Below, in pieces: positions 26,553-35,252 of a DNA stretch of 64,000 nucleotides. A program made the translations under genes and the position numbers. Source of the stretch: Citrobacter amalonaticus (GTDB lineage Bacteria > Pseudomonadota > Gammaproteobacteria > Enterobacterales > Enterobacteriaceae); contig NZ_CP014015.2 of assembly GCF_001559075.2 (NCBI RefSeq), positions 248,001-312,000 of the forward strand, written 5' to 3'. Below the pieces are notes generated by a model. That model was not told where the DNA came from, did no database searches, and saw only the letters and a list, made by a program, of their open reading frames with translations. Every line of letters starts with the position of its first letter. Within the stretch, counting starts at the first letter, position 1.

Positions 26553-26577
26553 AAAAAAGGGAGGCAGCGCCTCCCTT
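26553..26577 (-). terminator. Rho-independent terminator of gyrA
   Basis: AAGGGAGGC-AGC-GCCTCCCTT is a perfect 9-bp stem with a three-base loop. The minus strand continues with six T. It sits 25 bases beyond the gyrA stop. Confidence 0.93.
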
Positions 26578-26601
26578 CTGTGTGGTCGTTAAACCCGCAG
26601 A

Positions 26602-29238
26602 TTACTCGTCTGCGTCATCGGCGACATCGTCGTCGGTTTCCGCTTCCGGGGCGATATCATCGTCCCCTTCCGCCGCGCTACCGTCGATGGAGTCGAGGTC
26701 TTCGTCATCCACCGGCTCAGCCACACGCTGCAGGCCCACCACGTTTTCATCTTCCGCAGTACGGATGAGGATTACGCCCTGAGTGTTACGCCCTACCACG
26801 CTGATTTCCGACACGCGAGTACGCACCAGCGTACCGGCATCGGTGATCATCATGATCTGGTCGCAATCATCAACCTGCACCGCGCCAACAACAGAACCGT
26901 TGCGCTCGGTCACTTTGATAGAGATAACGCCCTGCGTCGCACGAGACTTGGTCGGATACTCTTCCGCTGCCGTACGCTTACCGTAACCATTTTGCGTCAC
27001 GGTCAGGATTGCGCCTTCGCCACGTGGAATAATCAGGGAGACGACTTTGTCTTCACCCGCCAGCTTGATGCCACGTACACCGGTCGCAGTACGGCCCATT
27101 GCACGAACGGCGTTTTCTTTAAAGCGTACCACTTTGCCCGCCGCCGAGAACAGCATGACTTCGTCAGAACCGGAGGTCAGATCCACGCCAATCAGTTCGT
27201 CGCCGTCGTTCAGGTTCACCGCGATGATACCGGCAGAACGCGGACGGCTGAATTCGGTCAGCGCCGTTTTCTTCACCGTACCGCTGGCGGTCGCCATAAA
27301 GACGTTCACGCCCTCTTCGTACTCACGAACCGGCAGGATAGCGGTAATACGTTCGTCGGCTTCCAGCGGCAGCAGGTTGACGATCGGACGACCACGCGCA
27401 CCACGGCTCGCTTCAGGCAACTGATAAACCTTCATCCAGTACAGACGACCCCGGCTGGAGAAGCAGAGGATCGTGTCATGGGTGTTGGCCACCAGTAGAC
27501 GGTCAATAAAGTCTTCTTCTTTAATACGTGCAGCCGACTTGCCTTTCCCACCACGACGTTGTGCTTCGTAGTCGGTCAGCGGCTGATACTTCACGTAGCC
27601 CTGGTGAGACAGGGTGACAACCACATCTTCCTGGTTGATCAGATCTTCGATATTGATATCAGCGCTGTTGGCAGTGATTTCGGTACGACGCTCATCGCCA
27701 AACTGATCGCGGATCAGTTCCAGCTCTTCGCGAATCACTTCCATCAGGCGATCGGCGCTGCCCAGAATGTGCAGCAGTTCCGCGATCTGTTCCAGCAGCT
27801 CTTTGTATTCGTCGAGCAGTTTTTCGTGCTCAAGGCCGGTCAGTTTCTGCAGACGCAGATCCAGAATCGCCTGGGCCTGCTGTTCTGTCAGGTAGTACTG
27901 ACCGTCACGCACGCCGAATTCTGGCTCCAGCCATTCCGGACGCGCAGCGTCGTCACCGGCACGTTCCAGCATCGCAGCCACGTTGCCCAGATCCCACGGA
28001 CGTGCGATCAATGCCGCTTTCGCTTCCGCCGGGGTCGGCGCGCGACGAATCAGCTCAATGATCGGGTCGATGTTCGCCAGCGCAATTGCCAGTGCTTCAA
28101 GGATATGCGCACGATCGCGGGCTTTACGCAGTTCGAAAATGGTACGGCGGGTCACCACTTCACGGCGGTGGCGCACAAACGCTGAAATGATGTCTTTCAG
28201 GTTCATGATCTTCGGCTGGCCATGGTGCAGTGCCACCATGTTGATACCGAAAGAGACCTGCAGTTGAGTCTGGGAGTAGAGGTTGTTCAGTACCACTTCC
28301 CCGACCGCGTCGCGTTTCACTTCAATCACGATGCGCATACCGTCTTTGTCAGACTCGTCACGCAGCGCGCTGATGCCTTCAACGCGTTTGTCTTTTACCA
28401 GTTCCGCGATTTTCTCGATCAGGCGCGCTTTGTTCACCTGATACGGAATCTCATGCACGATAATGGTTTCACGACCGGTTTTCGCGTCTGCTTCCACTTC
28501 CGCACGGGCACGAATGTACACTTTACCGCGACCGGTACGATAGGCTTCTTCAATACCGCGACGACCGTTGATGATCGCCGCCGTCGGGAAGTCCGGACCC
28601 GGGATGTATTCCATCAGCCCTTCAATGCTGATGTCTTCATCGTCGATATACGCCAGGCAACCGTTAACCACTTCCGTCAGGTTGTGTGGCGGGATGTTGG
28701 TCGCCATACCTACTGCGATACCGGACGAACCGTTCACCAACAGGTTAGGGATTTTGGTCGGCATAACGTCAGGGATTTTTTCCGTGCCGTCATAGTTGTC
28801 GACAAAATCAACCGTCTCTTTTTCCAGATCGGCCATTAACTCATGGGCAATCTTCGCCAGACGGATTTCCGTATAACGCATCGCCGCTGCGGAATCGCCA
28901 TCGATGGAACCGAAGTTCCCCTGGCCATCCACCAGCATATATCTCAGCGAGAACGGCTGAGCCATACGGACAATGGTGTCGTATACCGCAGAGTCGCCAT
29001 GCGGGTGGTATTTACCGATTACGTCACCAACGACACGGGCTGATTTCTTATAGGCTTTGTTCCAGTCATTGCCCAATACGTTCATGGCGTAAAGTACGCG
29101 ACGGTGTACCGGCTTCAGGCCATCTCGGACATCCGGCAGCGCACGGCCAACAATGACCGACATCGCATAATCCAGATAAGAGTTCTTCAGCTCTTCCTCA
29201 ATGTTGACCGGTGTAATTTCTCTCGCAAGGTCGCTCAT
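26602..29238 (-). CDS. gyrA: DNA gyrase subunit A
   Basis: An 878-residue type IIA topoisomerase subunit that breaks and rejoins DNA while GyrB hydrolyses ATP, giving negative supercoils. The catalytic tyrosine is in the AAMRYTEIRLAKIAHEL segment (Y122 in E. coli numbering). The N-terminal sequence is collinear with E. coli, so the quinolone-determining residues are S83 and D87 in HPHGDSAVYDT: the susceptible form. The C-terminal pinwheel has the GyrA box QRRGGKGKS, and the chain ends in a very acidic tail. It is three residues longer than in E. coli because of that tail. Confidence 0.98.
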   Translation of the reverse strand: MSDLAREITPVNIEEELKNSYLDYAMSVIVGRALPDVRDGLKPVHRRVLYAMNVLGNDWNKAYKKSARVVGDVIGKYHPHGDSAVYDTIVRMAQPFSLRYMLVDGQGNFGSIDGDSAAAMRYTEIRLAKIAHELMADLEKETVDFVDNYDGTEKIPDVMPTKIPNLLVNGSSGIAVGMATNIPPHNLTEVVNGCLAYIDDEDISIEGLMEYIPGPDFPTAAIINGRRGIEEAYRTGRGKVYIRARAEVEADAKTGRETIIVHEIPYQVNKARLIEKIAELVKDKRVEGISALRDESDKDGMRIVIEVKRDAVGEVVLNNLYSQTQLQVSFGINMVALHHGQPKIMNLKDIISAFVRHRREVVTRRTIFELRKARDRAHILEALAIALANIDPIIELIRRAPTPAEAKAALIARPWDLGNVAAMLERAGDDAARPEWLEPEFGVRDGQYYLTEQQAQAILDLRLQKLTGLEHEKLLDEYKELLEQIAELLHILGSADRLMEVIREELELIRDQFGDERRTEITANSADINIEDLINQEDVVVTLSHQGYVKYQPLTDYEAQRRGGKGKSAARIKEEDFIDRLLVANTHDTILCFSSRGRLYWMKVYQLPEASRGARGRPIVNLLPLEADERITAILPVREYEEGVNVFMATASGTVKKTALTEFSRPRSAGIIAVNLNDGDELIGVDLTSGSDEVMLFSAAGKVVRFKENAVRAMGRTATGVRGIKLAGEDKVVSLIIPRGEGAILTVTQNGYGKRTAAEEYPTKSRATQGVISIKVTERNGSVVGAVQVDDCDQIMMITDAGTLVRTRVSEISVVGRNTQGVILIRTAEDENVVGLQRVAEPVDDEDLDSIDGSAAEGDDDIAPEAETDDDVADDADE

Positions 29239-29282
29239 CTAACCGCTATCCCTCTACTGTATCCCGGATTCAAAGGTCGCAA

Positions 29283-29350
29283 ATTATAACACAACCGCAG
29301 AGATTGAGGTAAACCTATACGCTTTATTCAGAGTGAATGCCTGATATACT
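29283..29350. promoter_or_regulatory. Divergent gyrA and ubiG promoters
   Basis: For gyrA (minus strand) a perfect TATAAT lies at 29283-29288 with TTTACC at 29308-29313, a long 19-base spacer; the GC-poor discriminator fits the supercoiling-sensitive gyrA promoter known in E. coli. For ubiG (plus strand) TATACT lies at 29345-29350 with TTTATT at 29323-29328. Confidence 0.6.
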
Positions 29351-29384
29351 CATTCGTCTTGCCCTATAAGGAGTAAAAGCCCCG

Positions 29385-30113
29385 ATGAATGCCGTAAAAC
29401 CACCGGTAAACCACAACGTTGACCATGAAGAAATTGCCAAATTTGAAGCAGTCGCGTCGCGCTGGTGGGATCTGGAAGGCGAATTTAAGCCGTTGCATCG
29501 TATTAACCCGCTACGGCTGGGTTACATTGCTGAACGCTCAGGCGGCCTGTTTGGTAAAAAGGTGCTCGACGTCGGCTGCGGCGGCGGCATTCTGGCAGAG
29601 AGCATGGCGCGTGAAGGCGCCACGGTGACCGGTCTGGACATGGGTTTTGAGCCCTTGCAGGTAGCAAAACTGCATGCGCTGGAAAGTGGTATTCAGGTGG
29701 ATTACGTGCAGGAAACCGTGGAAGAACACGCGGCAAAACATGCCCATCAGTATGACGTGGTAACCTGTATGGAGATGCTGGAACATGTGCCCGATCCGCA
29801 ATCGGTGGTCAGAGCCTGTGCGCAACTGGTGAAACCCGGCGGCGAGGTGTTCTTCTCAACGCTCAACCGCAATGGCAAATCCTGGCTGATGGCCGTTGTC
29901 GGTGCGGAATATATTTTACGTATGGTGCCGAAAGGGACTCATGATGTGAAAAAATTTATTAAACCTGCGGAGCTGTTAGGTTGGATGGATCAGACGGTAT
30001 TGCAGGAGCGCCATATGACCGGGTTGCATTTCAACCCCATCACCAACACCTTCAAGCTTGGTCCCGGCGTTGATGTTAACTATATGGTGCACACTACCGC
30101 CAGGGTTGGTTAG
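29385..30113 (+). CDS. ubiG: Ubiquinone biosynthesis O-methyltransferase UbiG
   Basis: A 242-residue SAM-dependent methyltransferase that performs both O-methylations in ubiquinone synthesis. SAM motif I VLDVGCGGGILAE spans residues 60-72. Further landmarks are VTGLDMGFEPLQ, CMEMLEHVPDP and FFSTLNRNGKSW. Only the C-terminal few residues (HTTARVG) differ clearly from E. coli (240). AAGGAG lies 13 bases before the ATG. It is monocistronic between gyrA and a REP cluster; yfaL, which follows ubiG in E. coli K-12, is absent. Confidence 0.97.
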   Translation: MNAVKPPVNHNVDHEEIAKFEAVASRWWDLEGEFKPLHRINPLRLGYIAERSGGLFGKKVLDVGCGGGILAESMAREGATVTGLDMGFEPLQVAKLHALESGIQVDYVQETVEEHAAKHAHQYDVVTCMEMLEHVPDPQSVVRACAQLVKPGGEVFFSTLNRNGKSWLMAVVGAEYILRMVPKGTHDVKKFIKPAELLGWMDQTVLQERHMTGLHFNPITNTFKLGPGVDVNYMVHTTARVG

Positions 30114-30120
30114 CCGCTCT

Positions 30121-30253
30121 TGTAGGCCGGATAAGGCGTTCAACGCCGCCATCCGGCATGCTGACGGGAACAATGCCTGATGGCGCTATGCTTATCAGGC
30201 CTACGGAAATAGGCCCTGCAGGCCGGATAACACATTTACGTCGCCATCCGGCC
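30121..30253. repeat. Cluster of three REP elements
   Basis: TGTAGGCCGGATAAGG through CCATCCGGCA (30121-30158), GCCTGATGGCGC through CAGGCCTAC (30174-30204) and AGGCCGGATAA through CCATCCGGCC (30219-30253) are alternating REP units. The cluster lies directly after the ubiG stop, as 3' end stabiliser or terminator. Confidence 0.92.
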
Positions 30254-30463
30254 TCTCTCGCTTGGCTCCAGGTCACAAAATTTGCGCCAGATCATGAGAA
30301 CTTTCTTCACCTTCGTTGAAGAAATCAGCACTCGATCAAATTATCTATTTTTTTTATGAATTATTGACATCCCCGCCAGGCCTTATACCACGTGCACTTA
30401 GCCTTTCTTACCCTTTTGCAACCTCAATTTAACCTCAAAATCAACTCTTGTGCTGAAAAGAAT

Positions 30464-30562
30464 CCCTACTAGAATACTCACCATATAGCGTTTACTTTAA
30501 CACTCAACCCCTACATATAGTATTTATCCACAGAGTTAGTCACAAGGTGGCATTGTGGATAA
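30464..30562 (+). promoter_or_regulatory. nrdAB control region: NrdR-like boxes and DnaA boxes
   Basis: Two perfect DnaA boxes in opposite orientation, TTATCCACA (30524-30532) and TGTGGATAA (30554-30562), lie 40-80 bases before nrdA. Two copies of a CATATAG core (30482-30488 and 30514-30520), 32 bases apart, have the spacing of paired NrdR boxes. Both types of control are established for E. coli nrdAB. The 200 bases between this and the REP cluster are AT-rich, and I see no gene in them. Confidence 0.7.
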
Positions 30563-30604
30563 TGCAGGGGATATTTTTTCTTTCACGGACAGGTAAAAAA
30601 CCAC

Positions 30605-32890
30605 ATGAATCAGAGTCTGCTGGTGACAAAGCGTGATGGTAGTACAGAGCGCATCAATCTCGACAAAATCCATCGGGTTCTGGATTGGGCGGCAGAAGGA
30701 CTGAATAACGTATCGATCTCTCAGGTCGAACTGCGCTCCCATATCCAGTTTTATGACGGTATCAAGACCTCCGATATCCATGAAACGATCATTAAAGCGG
30801 CGGCGGACCTGATCTCCCGCGATGCGCCGGATTATCAGTATCTGGCTGCGCGTCTGGCGATTTTCCATCTGCGTAAAAAAGCCTACGGCGAATTCGAACC
30901 GCCGAAACTGTTTGACCATGTGGTGAAAATGGTTGAAATGGGCAAATACGACAATCATCTGCTGGAAGACTACACGGAAGAAGAGTTCAAGCAGATGGAC
31001 TCGTTCATCGTACACGACCGTGATATGACCTTCTCCTACGCCGCCGTTAAACAGCTGGAAGGGAAATATCTGGTACAGAATCGTGTCACCGGTGAGATCT
31101 ACGAAAGCGCTCAGTTCCTCTATATTCTGGTGGCAGCCTGCCTGTTCTCGAATTACCCGCGCGACACGCGTCTGGAATACGTAAAACGTTTTTATGACGC
31201 GGTGTCGACGTTCAAAATTTCGCTGCCGACGCCGATCATGTCCGGCGTTCGTACTCCGACGCGTCAGTTCAGCTCCTGCGTGCTGATCGAGTGCGGCGAC
31301 AGCCTGGACTCGATCAACGCCACCTCCAGCGCGATTGTCAAATACGTCTCCCAGCGCGCCGGTATCGGTATCAACGCTGGTCGTATCCGTGCGCTGGGTA
31401 GCCCGATTCGCGGCGGCGAAGCGTTCCATACCGGCTGTATCCCGTTCTATAAGCACTTCCAGACCGCGGTGAAATCCTGCTCTCAAGGCGGCGTACGCGG
31501 TGGTGCGGCCACGCTGTTCTACCCGATGTGGCATCTGGAAGTGGAAAGCCTGCTGGTACTGAAAAACAACCGTGGCGTGGAAGGCAACCGCGTGCGTCAC
31601 ATGGACTACGGCGTACAGATCAACAAACTGATGTACACCCGCCTACTGAAAGGTGAAGACATTACCCTGTTCAGCCCGTCCGACGTCCCGGGTTTGTATG
31701 ATGCGTTCTTCGCCGATCAGGACGAGTTCGAGCGTCTGTACACGAAATACGAGAAAGACGACAGCATCCGCAAACAGCGTGTGAAAGCCGTTGAACTGTT
31801 CTCGCTGATGATGCAGGAACGCGCCTCAACCGGTCGTATCTACATTCAGAACGTTGACCACTGCAACACCCACAGCCCGTTCGATCCGCAGGTCGCCCCG
31901 GTACGCCAGTCCAACCTGTGTCTGGAAATCGCCCTGCCGACCAAACCGCTGATGGATGTGAACGACGAAAACGGTGAAATCGCCCTGTGTACGCTCTCCG
32001 CGTTCAACCTGGGGGCGATTAACAGCCTCGAGGAACTGGAAGAGCTGGCGGTGCTGGCCGTTCGCGCCCTCGATGCGCTGTTAGATTATCAGGACTATCC
32101 GATCCCGGCCGCCAAACGTGGTGCGATGGGGCGTCGTACGCTGGGTATTGGCGTGATTAACTACGCTTACTACCTGGCGAAGCACGGCGTACGTTACTCC
32201 GACGGCAGCGCCAACAACCTGACGCACAAAACGTTTGAAGCCATTCAGTACTATCTGCTGAAGGCCTCTAACGAACTGGCGATTGAACAAGGTGCCTGCC
32301 CGTGGTTTAACGAAACCACCTACGCACAGGGCATTCTGCCGATCGATACCTACAAGAAAGATCTGGATGCCATCACCAACGAGCCGCTGCATCATGACTG
32401 GGAAGCGCTTCGTGAGTCCATCAAGACCCACGGTCTGCGTAACTCAACGCTCTCTGCCCTGATGCCGTCCGAGACCTCTTCGCAGATCTCGAACGCCACT
32501 AACGGTATTGAGCCGCCGCGCGGTTACGTCAGCATTAAAGCGTCGAAAGACGGGATCCTGCGTCAGGTCGTGCCGGACTACGAGCACCTGGGCAACGCCT
32601 ATGAGCTGCTGTGGGAAATGCCGGGTAACGACGGTTATCTGCAACTGGTTGGCGTGATGCAGAAATTTATCGATCAGTCGATTTCTGCCAATACGAACTA
32701 CGATCCGTCACGCTTCCCGTCAGGAAAAGTGCCGATGCAGCAGTTGCTCAAAGACCTGCTCACCGCCTATAAGTTCGGGGTCAAAACGCTGTATTATCAG
32801 AACACCCGCGATGGCGCAGAAGATGCCCAGGACGATCTGGTGCCATCCATTCAGGATGATGGCTGCGAAAGCGGCGCATGTAAGATTTAA
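30605..32890 (+). CDS. nrdA: Ribonucleoside-diphosphate reductase 1, alpha subunit NrdA
   Basis: A 761-residue class Ia ribonucleotide reductase large subunit, the same length as in E. coli. An N-terminal ATP cone (about 1-95, LLVTKRDGSTERINLDKI) senses ATP/dATP. Active-site cysteines are seen in QFSSCVLIECG and QSNLCLEIALP. The C-terminal redox pair is in DDGCESGACKI, which passes electrons from thioredoxin or glutaredoxin. It converts NDPs to dNDPs with NrdB. It is followed by nrdB, but two REP units are inserted between them. Confidence 0.98.
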   Translation: MNQSLLVTKRDGSTERINLDKIHRVLDWAAEGLNNVSISQVELRSHIQFYDGIKTSDIHETIIKAAADLISRDAPDYQYLAARLAIFHLRKKAYGEFEPPKLFDHVVKMVEMGKYDNHLLEDYTEEEFKQMDSFIVHDRDMTFSYAAVKQLEGKYLVQNRVTGEIYESAQFLYILVAACLFSNYPRDTRLEYVKRFYDAVSTFKISLPTPIMSGVRTPTRQFSSCVLIECGDSLDSINATSSAIVKYVSQRAGIGINAGRIRALGSPIRGGEAFHTGCIPFYKHFQTAVKSCSQGGVRGGAATLFYPMWHLEVESLLVLKNNRGVEGNRVRHMDYGVQINKLMYTRLLKGEDITLFSPSDVPGLYDAFFADQDEFERLYTKYEKDDSIRKQRVKAVELFSLMMQERASTGRIYIQNVDHCNTHSPFDPQVAPVRQSNLCLEIALPTKPLMDVNDENGEIALCTLSAFNLGAINSLEELEELAVLAVRALDALLDYQDYPIPAAKRGAMGRRTLGIGVINYAYYLAKHGVRYSDGSANNLTHKTFEAIQYYLLKASNELAIEQGACPWFNETTYAQGILPIDTYKKDLDAITNEPLHHDWEALRESIKTHGLRNSTLSALMPSETSSQISNATNGIEPPRGYVSIKASKDGILRQVVPDYEHLGNAYELLWEMPGNDGYLQLVGVMQKFIDQSISANTNYDPSRFPSGKVPMQQLLKDLLTAYKFGVKTLYYQNTRDGAEDAQDDLVPSIQDDGCESGACKI

Positions 32891-32896
32891 TCTGTT

Positions 32897-32979
32897 GCCG
32901 GATGGCGGCAAAAAGCCTTATCCGGCCTACAAAATCAATCGGATGCTGTAGGCCGGATAAGCGAAACGCCATCCGGCAT
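32897..32979. repeat. BIME between nrdA and nrdB
   Basis: GCCGGATGGCGGC through CCGGCCTAC (32897-32930) and the inverted TGTAGGCCGGATAAGC through CCATCCGGC (32947-32979) form a REP pair inside the operon. Such elements can stabilise the upstream mRNA and set different levels of the two subunits. Confidence 0.92.
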
Positions 32980-33004
32980 TACACAGCTGACAGGACTCAC
33001 TTCA

Positions 33005-34135
33005 ATGGCATACACCACATTTTCACAGACGAAAAACGATCAACTGCTGGAACCGATGTTTTTTGGTCAGCCGGTTAACGTGGCCCGCTACGATCAGCAA
33101 AAATATGACATCTTCGAAAAGCTGATCGAAAAGCAGCTCTCGTTCTTCTGGCGTCCTGAAGAGGTTGACGTTTCCCGCGACCGCATTGACTACCAGGCGC
33201 TGCCGGAACATGAAAAACACATTTTTATCAGTAACCTGAAGTATCAGACGCTGCTGGACTCTATTCAGGGACGTAGCCCGAACGTGGCGCTGCTGCCGCT
33301 GATCTCCATTCCGGAACTGGAAACCTGGGTCGAAACCTGGGCCTTCTCCGAAACCATTCATTCGCGCTCTTACACCCATATCATCCGTAATATCGTTAAC
33401 GATCCGGCTATTGTGTTTGATGACATCGTCACCAACGAGCAGATCCAGAAACGTGCGGAAGGCATTTCCAGCTATTACGATGAGCTGATTGAGATGACCA
33501 GCTACTGGCATCTGCTGGGCGAAGGGACGCACACCGTGAACGGCAAAACCGTCACCGTGAACCTGCGCGCGCTGAAGAAAAAACTGTATCTGTGCCTGAT
33601 GAGCGTCAACGCGCTGGAAGCCATCCGCTTCTACGTCAGCTTCGCCTGCTCATTTGCTTTCGCCGAGCGCGAACTGATGGAAGGCAACGCTAAAATCATT
33701 CGTCTGATTGCCCGTGACGAAGCGCTGCACCTGACCGGCACTCAGCACATGCTGAACCTGTTGCGCAGCGGCGTTGACGATCCGGAAATGGCGGAAATTG
33801 CCGAAGAGTGTAAGCAGGAGTGCTATGACCTGTTTGTGCAGGCCGCCCTGCAGGAAAAAGAGTGGGCAGACTATCTGTTCCGCGACGGTTCGATGATTGG
33901 CCTGAACAAAGACATTCTTTGCCAGTACGTCGAATACATCACCAACATTCGTATGCAGGCGGTCGGTCTGGATCTGCCGTTCCAGACCCGCTCTAACCCG
34001 ATTCCGTGGATCAACACCTGGCTGGTGTCCGATAACGTTCAGGTGGCTCCGCAGGAAGTGGAAGTGAGCTCCTATCTGGTCGGGCAGATCGACGCTGAAG
34101 TCGATACCGACGATTTGAGTAACTTCCAGCTCTGA
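33005..34135 (+). CDS. nrdB: Ribonucleoside-diphosphate reductase 1, beta subunit NrdB
   Basis: A 376-residue ferritin-like small subunit holding the di-iron centre and tyrosyl radical. Helical ligand segments visible include FFWRPEEVDVSRDR, ETWAFSETIHSRSYTHI (E and H ligands, radical Tyr in the last part) and ARDEALHLTGTQH. The acidic C-terminus (TDDLSNFQL) docks onto NrdA. Its stop overlaps the yfaE start by one base (TGATG), coupling it to the ferredoxin that maintains its cofactor. Confidence 0.98.
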   Translation: MAYTTFSQTKNDQLLEPMFFGQPVNVARYDQQKYDIFEKLIEKQLSFFWRPEEVDVSRDRIDYQALPEHEKHIFISNLKYQTLLDSIQGRSPNVALLPLISIPELETWVETWAFSETIHSRSYTHIIRNIVNDPAIVFDDIVTNEQIQKRAEGISSYYDELIEMTSYWHLLGEGTHTVNGKTVTVNLRALKKKLYLCLMSVNALEAIRFYVSFACSFAFAERELMEGNAKIIRLIARDEALHLTGTQHMLNLLRSGVDDPEMAEIAEECKQECYDLFVQAALQEKEWADYLFRDGSMIGLNKDILCQYVEYITNIRMQAVGLDLPFQTRSNPIPWINTWLVSDNVQVAPQEVEVSSYLVGQIDAEVDTDDLSNFQL

Positions 34136-34389
34136 TGGGACGCGTCACGCTGCGCATCACTGGCACACAGTTGTTGTGCCAGGATGAACACCCTTCCCTG
34201 CTTGCCGCGCTTGAGTCGCACAACGTTGAAGTGGAATACCAGTGCCGCGAAGGCTATTGCGGCTCATGCCGTACCCGACTGATTGCCGGGCAGGTCGACT
34301 GGATCGCCGAGCCTTTAGCGTTCATTCAGCCAGGCGAAATTTTGCCCTGCTGTTGCAGGGCAAAAGGCGACATTGAAATTGAGATGTAG
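34135..34389 (+). CDS. yfaE: [2Fe-2S] ferredoxin YfaE
   Basis: An 84-residue plant-type ferredoxin that supplies electrons to rebuild the NrdB di-iron-tyrosyl cofactor. Cluster ligands sit in CREGYCGSCRTRLIAG and in the CCCRAKG segment near the C-terminus. The gene is translationally coupled to nrdB. It ends only 6 bases from the stop of convergent inaA, so no terminator fits between them. The coding sequence itself contains a perfect 11-bp hairpin at 34340-34365. Confidence 0.95.
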   Translation: MGRVTLRITGTQLLCQDEHPSLLAALESHNVEVEYQCREGYCGSCRTRLIAGQVDWIAEPLAFIQPGEILPCCCRAKGDIEIEM

Positions 34390-34395
34390 CGCGCG

Positions 34396-35034
34396 TTACA
34401 ACGCGTAGTAATACGCTTTCACCTGTTCCCAGTCCGCTTTCGGGATGGGACTCAGGTATTTCTCAAGCTGGGAGAAGTCATGGTGTGCCGCTTGATGGCG
34501 ACGCAAACGACGACGGCTTTTTTCCAGATCTAAAAACCCGGCTTCCACCGTTCCTTCCGTTTTCACATAGATATGACGTACGTAGCAGCAGCCGTGCTGA
34601 CGATTGACGCTGTGCATCTTTTTAAAGGCCAGCGCGACCGCGTTTAGCATTGCCTCGCGCACCTCATCAGGATACGGCGTCACCGCATGCTGTTTATACC
34701 ACTCCTCGATGCTCACAAAGCCTTTCATATCTTCGGTGATCAGCAGCGCACGCCACTCACCGTCAATTTTTGTCGCTTTTCCATAGACAATTTTCGGCAC
34801 GATAACGCCCGCGCGGGCCAGTTCGTTGATCACCTCGATTTCGCGCACAATCGTCGGACGTCCGAAGGGATAGCGTACCGAGTGAAACAGGTGTTGTGTC
34901 ATCCGCTTCACATACAGTTTCTTTCCGTCACGTTCGATGCATTGCACACCGCTCATCCCTTTGCGTCGATAATTCGGTTCTTCGACCCAATCGCCTTCCG
35001 TTGCCCACCAGTGATTAAACTCTTCCTGCACCAT
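34396..35034 (-). CDS. inaA: InaA, kinase-fold stress protein
   Basis: A 212-residue member of the lipopolysaccharide-kinase/InaA family with a reduced protein-kinase-like fold. Landmarks are GMSGVQCIERDGKKLYVKRM (nucleotide-binding lysine), PTIVREIEVINELARAGV, and CCYVRHIYVKTEG with FLDLEKSRRR where the catalytic loop would lie. E. coli inaA responds to weak acids and is a MarA/SoxS/Rob target; its biochemical role is not known. It is slightly shorter than in E. coli (216) at the N-terminus. I could not place a marbox confidently in the 218 bases between it and glpQ. Confidence 0.93.
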   Translation of the reverse strand: MVQEEFNHWWATEGDWVEEPNYRRKGMSGVQCIERDGKKLYVKRMTQHLFHSVRYPFGRPTIVREIEVINELARAGVIVPKIVYGKATKIDGEWRALLITEDMKGFVSIEEWYKQHAVTPYPDEVREAMLNAVALAFKKMHSVNRQHGCCYVRHIYVKTEGTVEAGFLDLEKSRRRLRRHQAAHHDFSQLEKYLSPIPKADWEQVKAYYYAL

Positions 35035-35183
35035 TTCGGCCTCACCCGTTACAATAACGGCATAAACTATTCAGACGTTTAATATAAATCTTCTGCTTAA
35101 GGATTTCTTAAGATATTTATGCTGTGGGCTGAATTTCTTGATCTGGTGCGCGCTTTTTAGCCTTTAGCAGGCAGGAAAAGAGA

Positions 35184-35231
35184 TAAAAAAAACTGCACCT
35201 TACTCAGCGGTTGCCCGCCTTTGGGGTGCAG
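35184..35231 (-). terminator. Rho-independent terminator of glpQ
   Basis: CTGCACC (35193-35199) pairs with GGTGCAG (35225-35231). The minus strand continues with a run of T (A run at 35185-35192). It lies 21 bases past the glpQ stop. Confidence 0.8.
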
Positions 35232-35252
35232 TGGAGAGGGATAACGCGGTTT

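Noticed and set aside
30536..31600. 354-codon open frame antisense to nrdA
   Set aside because: It lies opposite the highly conserved NrdA coding sequence, has His/Arg/Gln-rich composition typical of a shadow frame, and extends across the nrdA promoter.
11830..33000. Repeated 30-35 bp units considered as a CRISPR array
   Set aside because: They are dispersed, alternate in orientation and match the REP consensus. There are no regular spacers and no cas genes.
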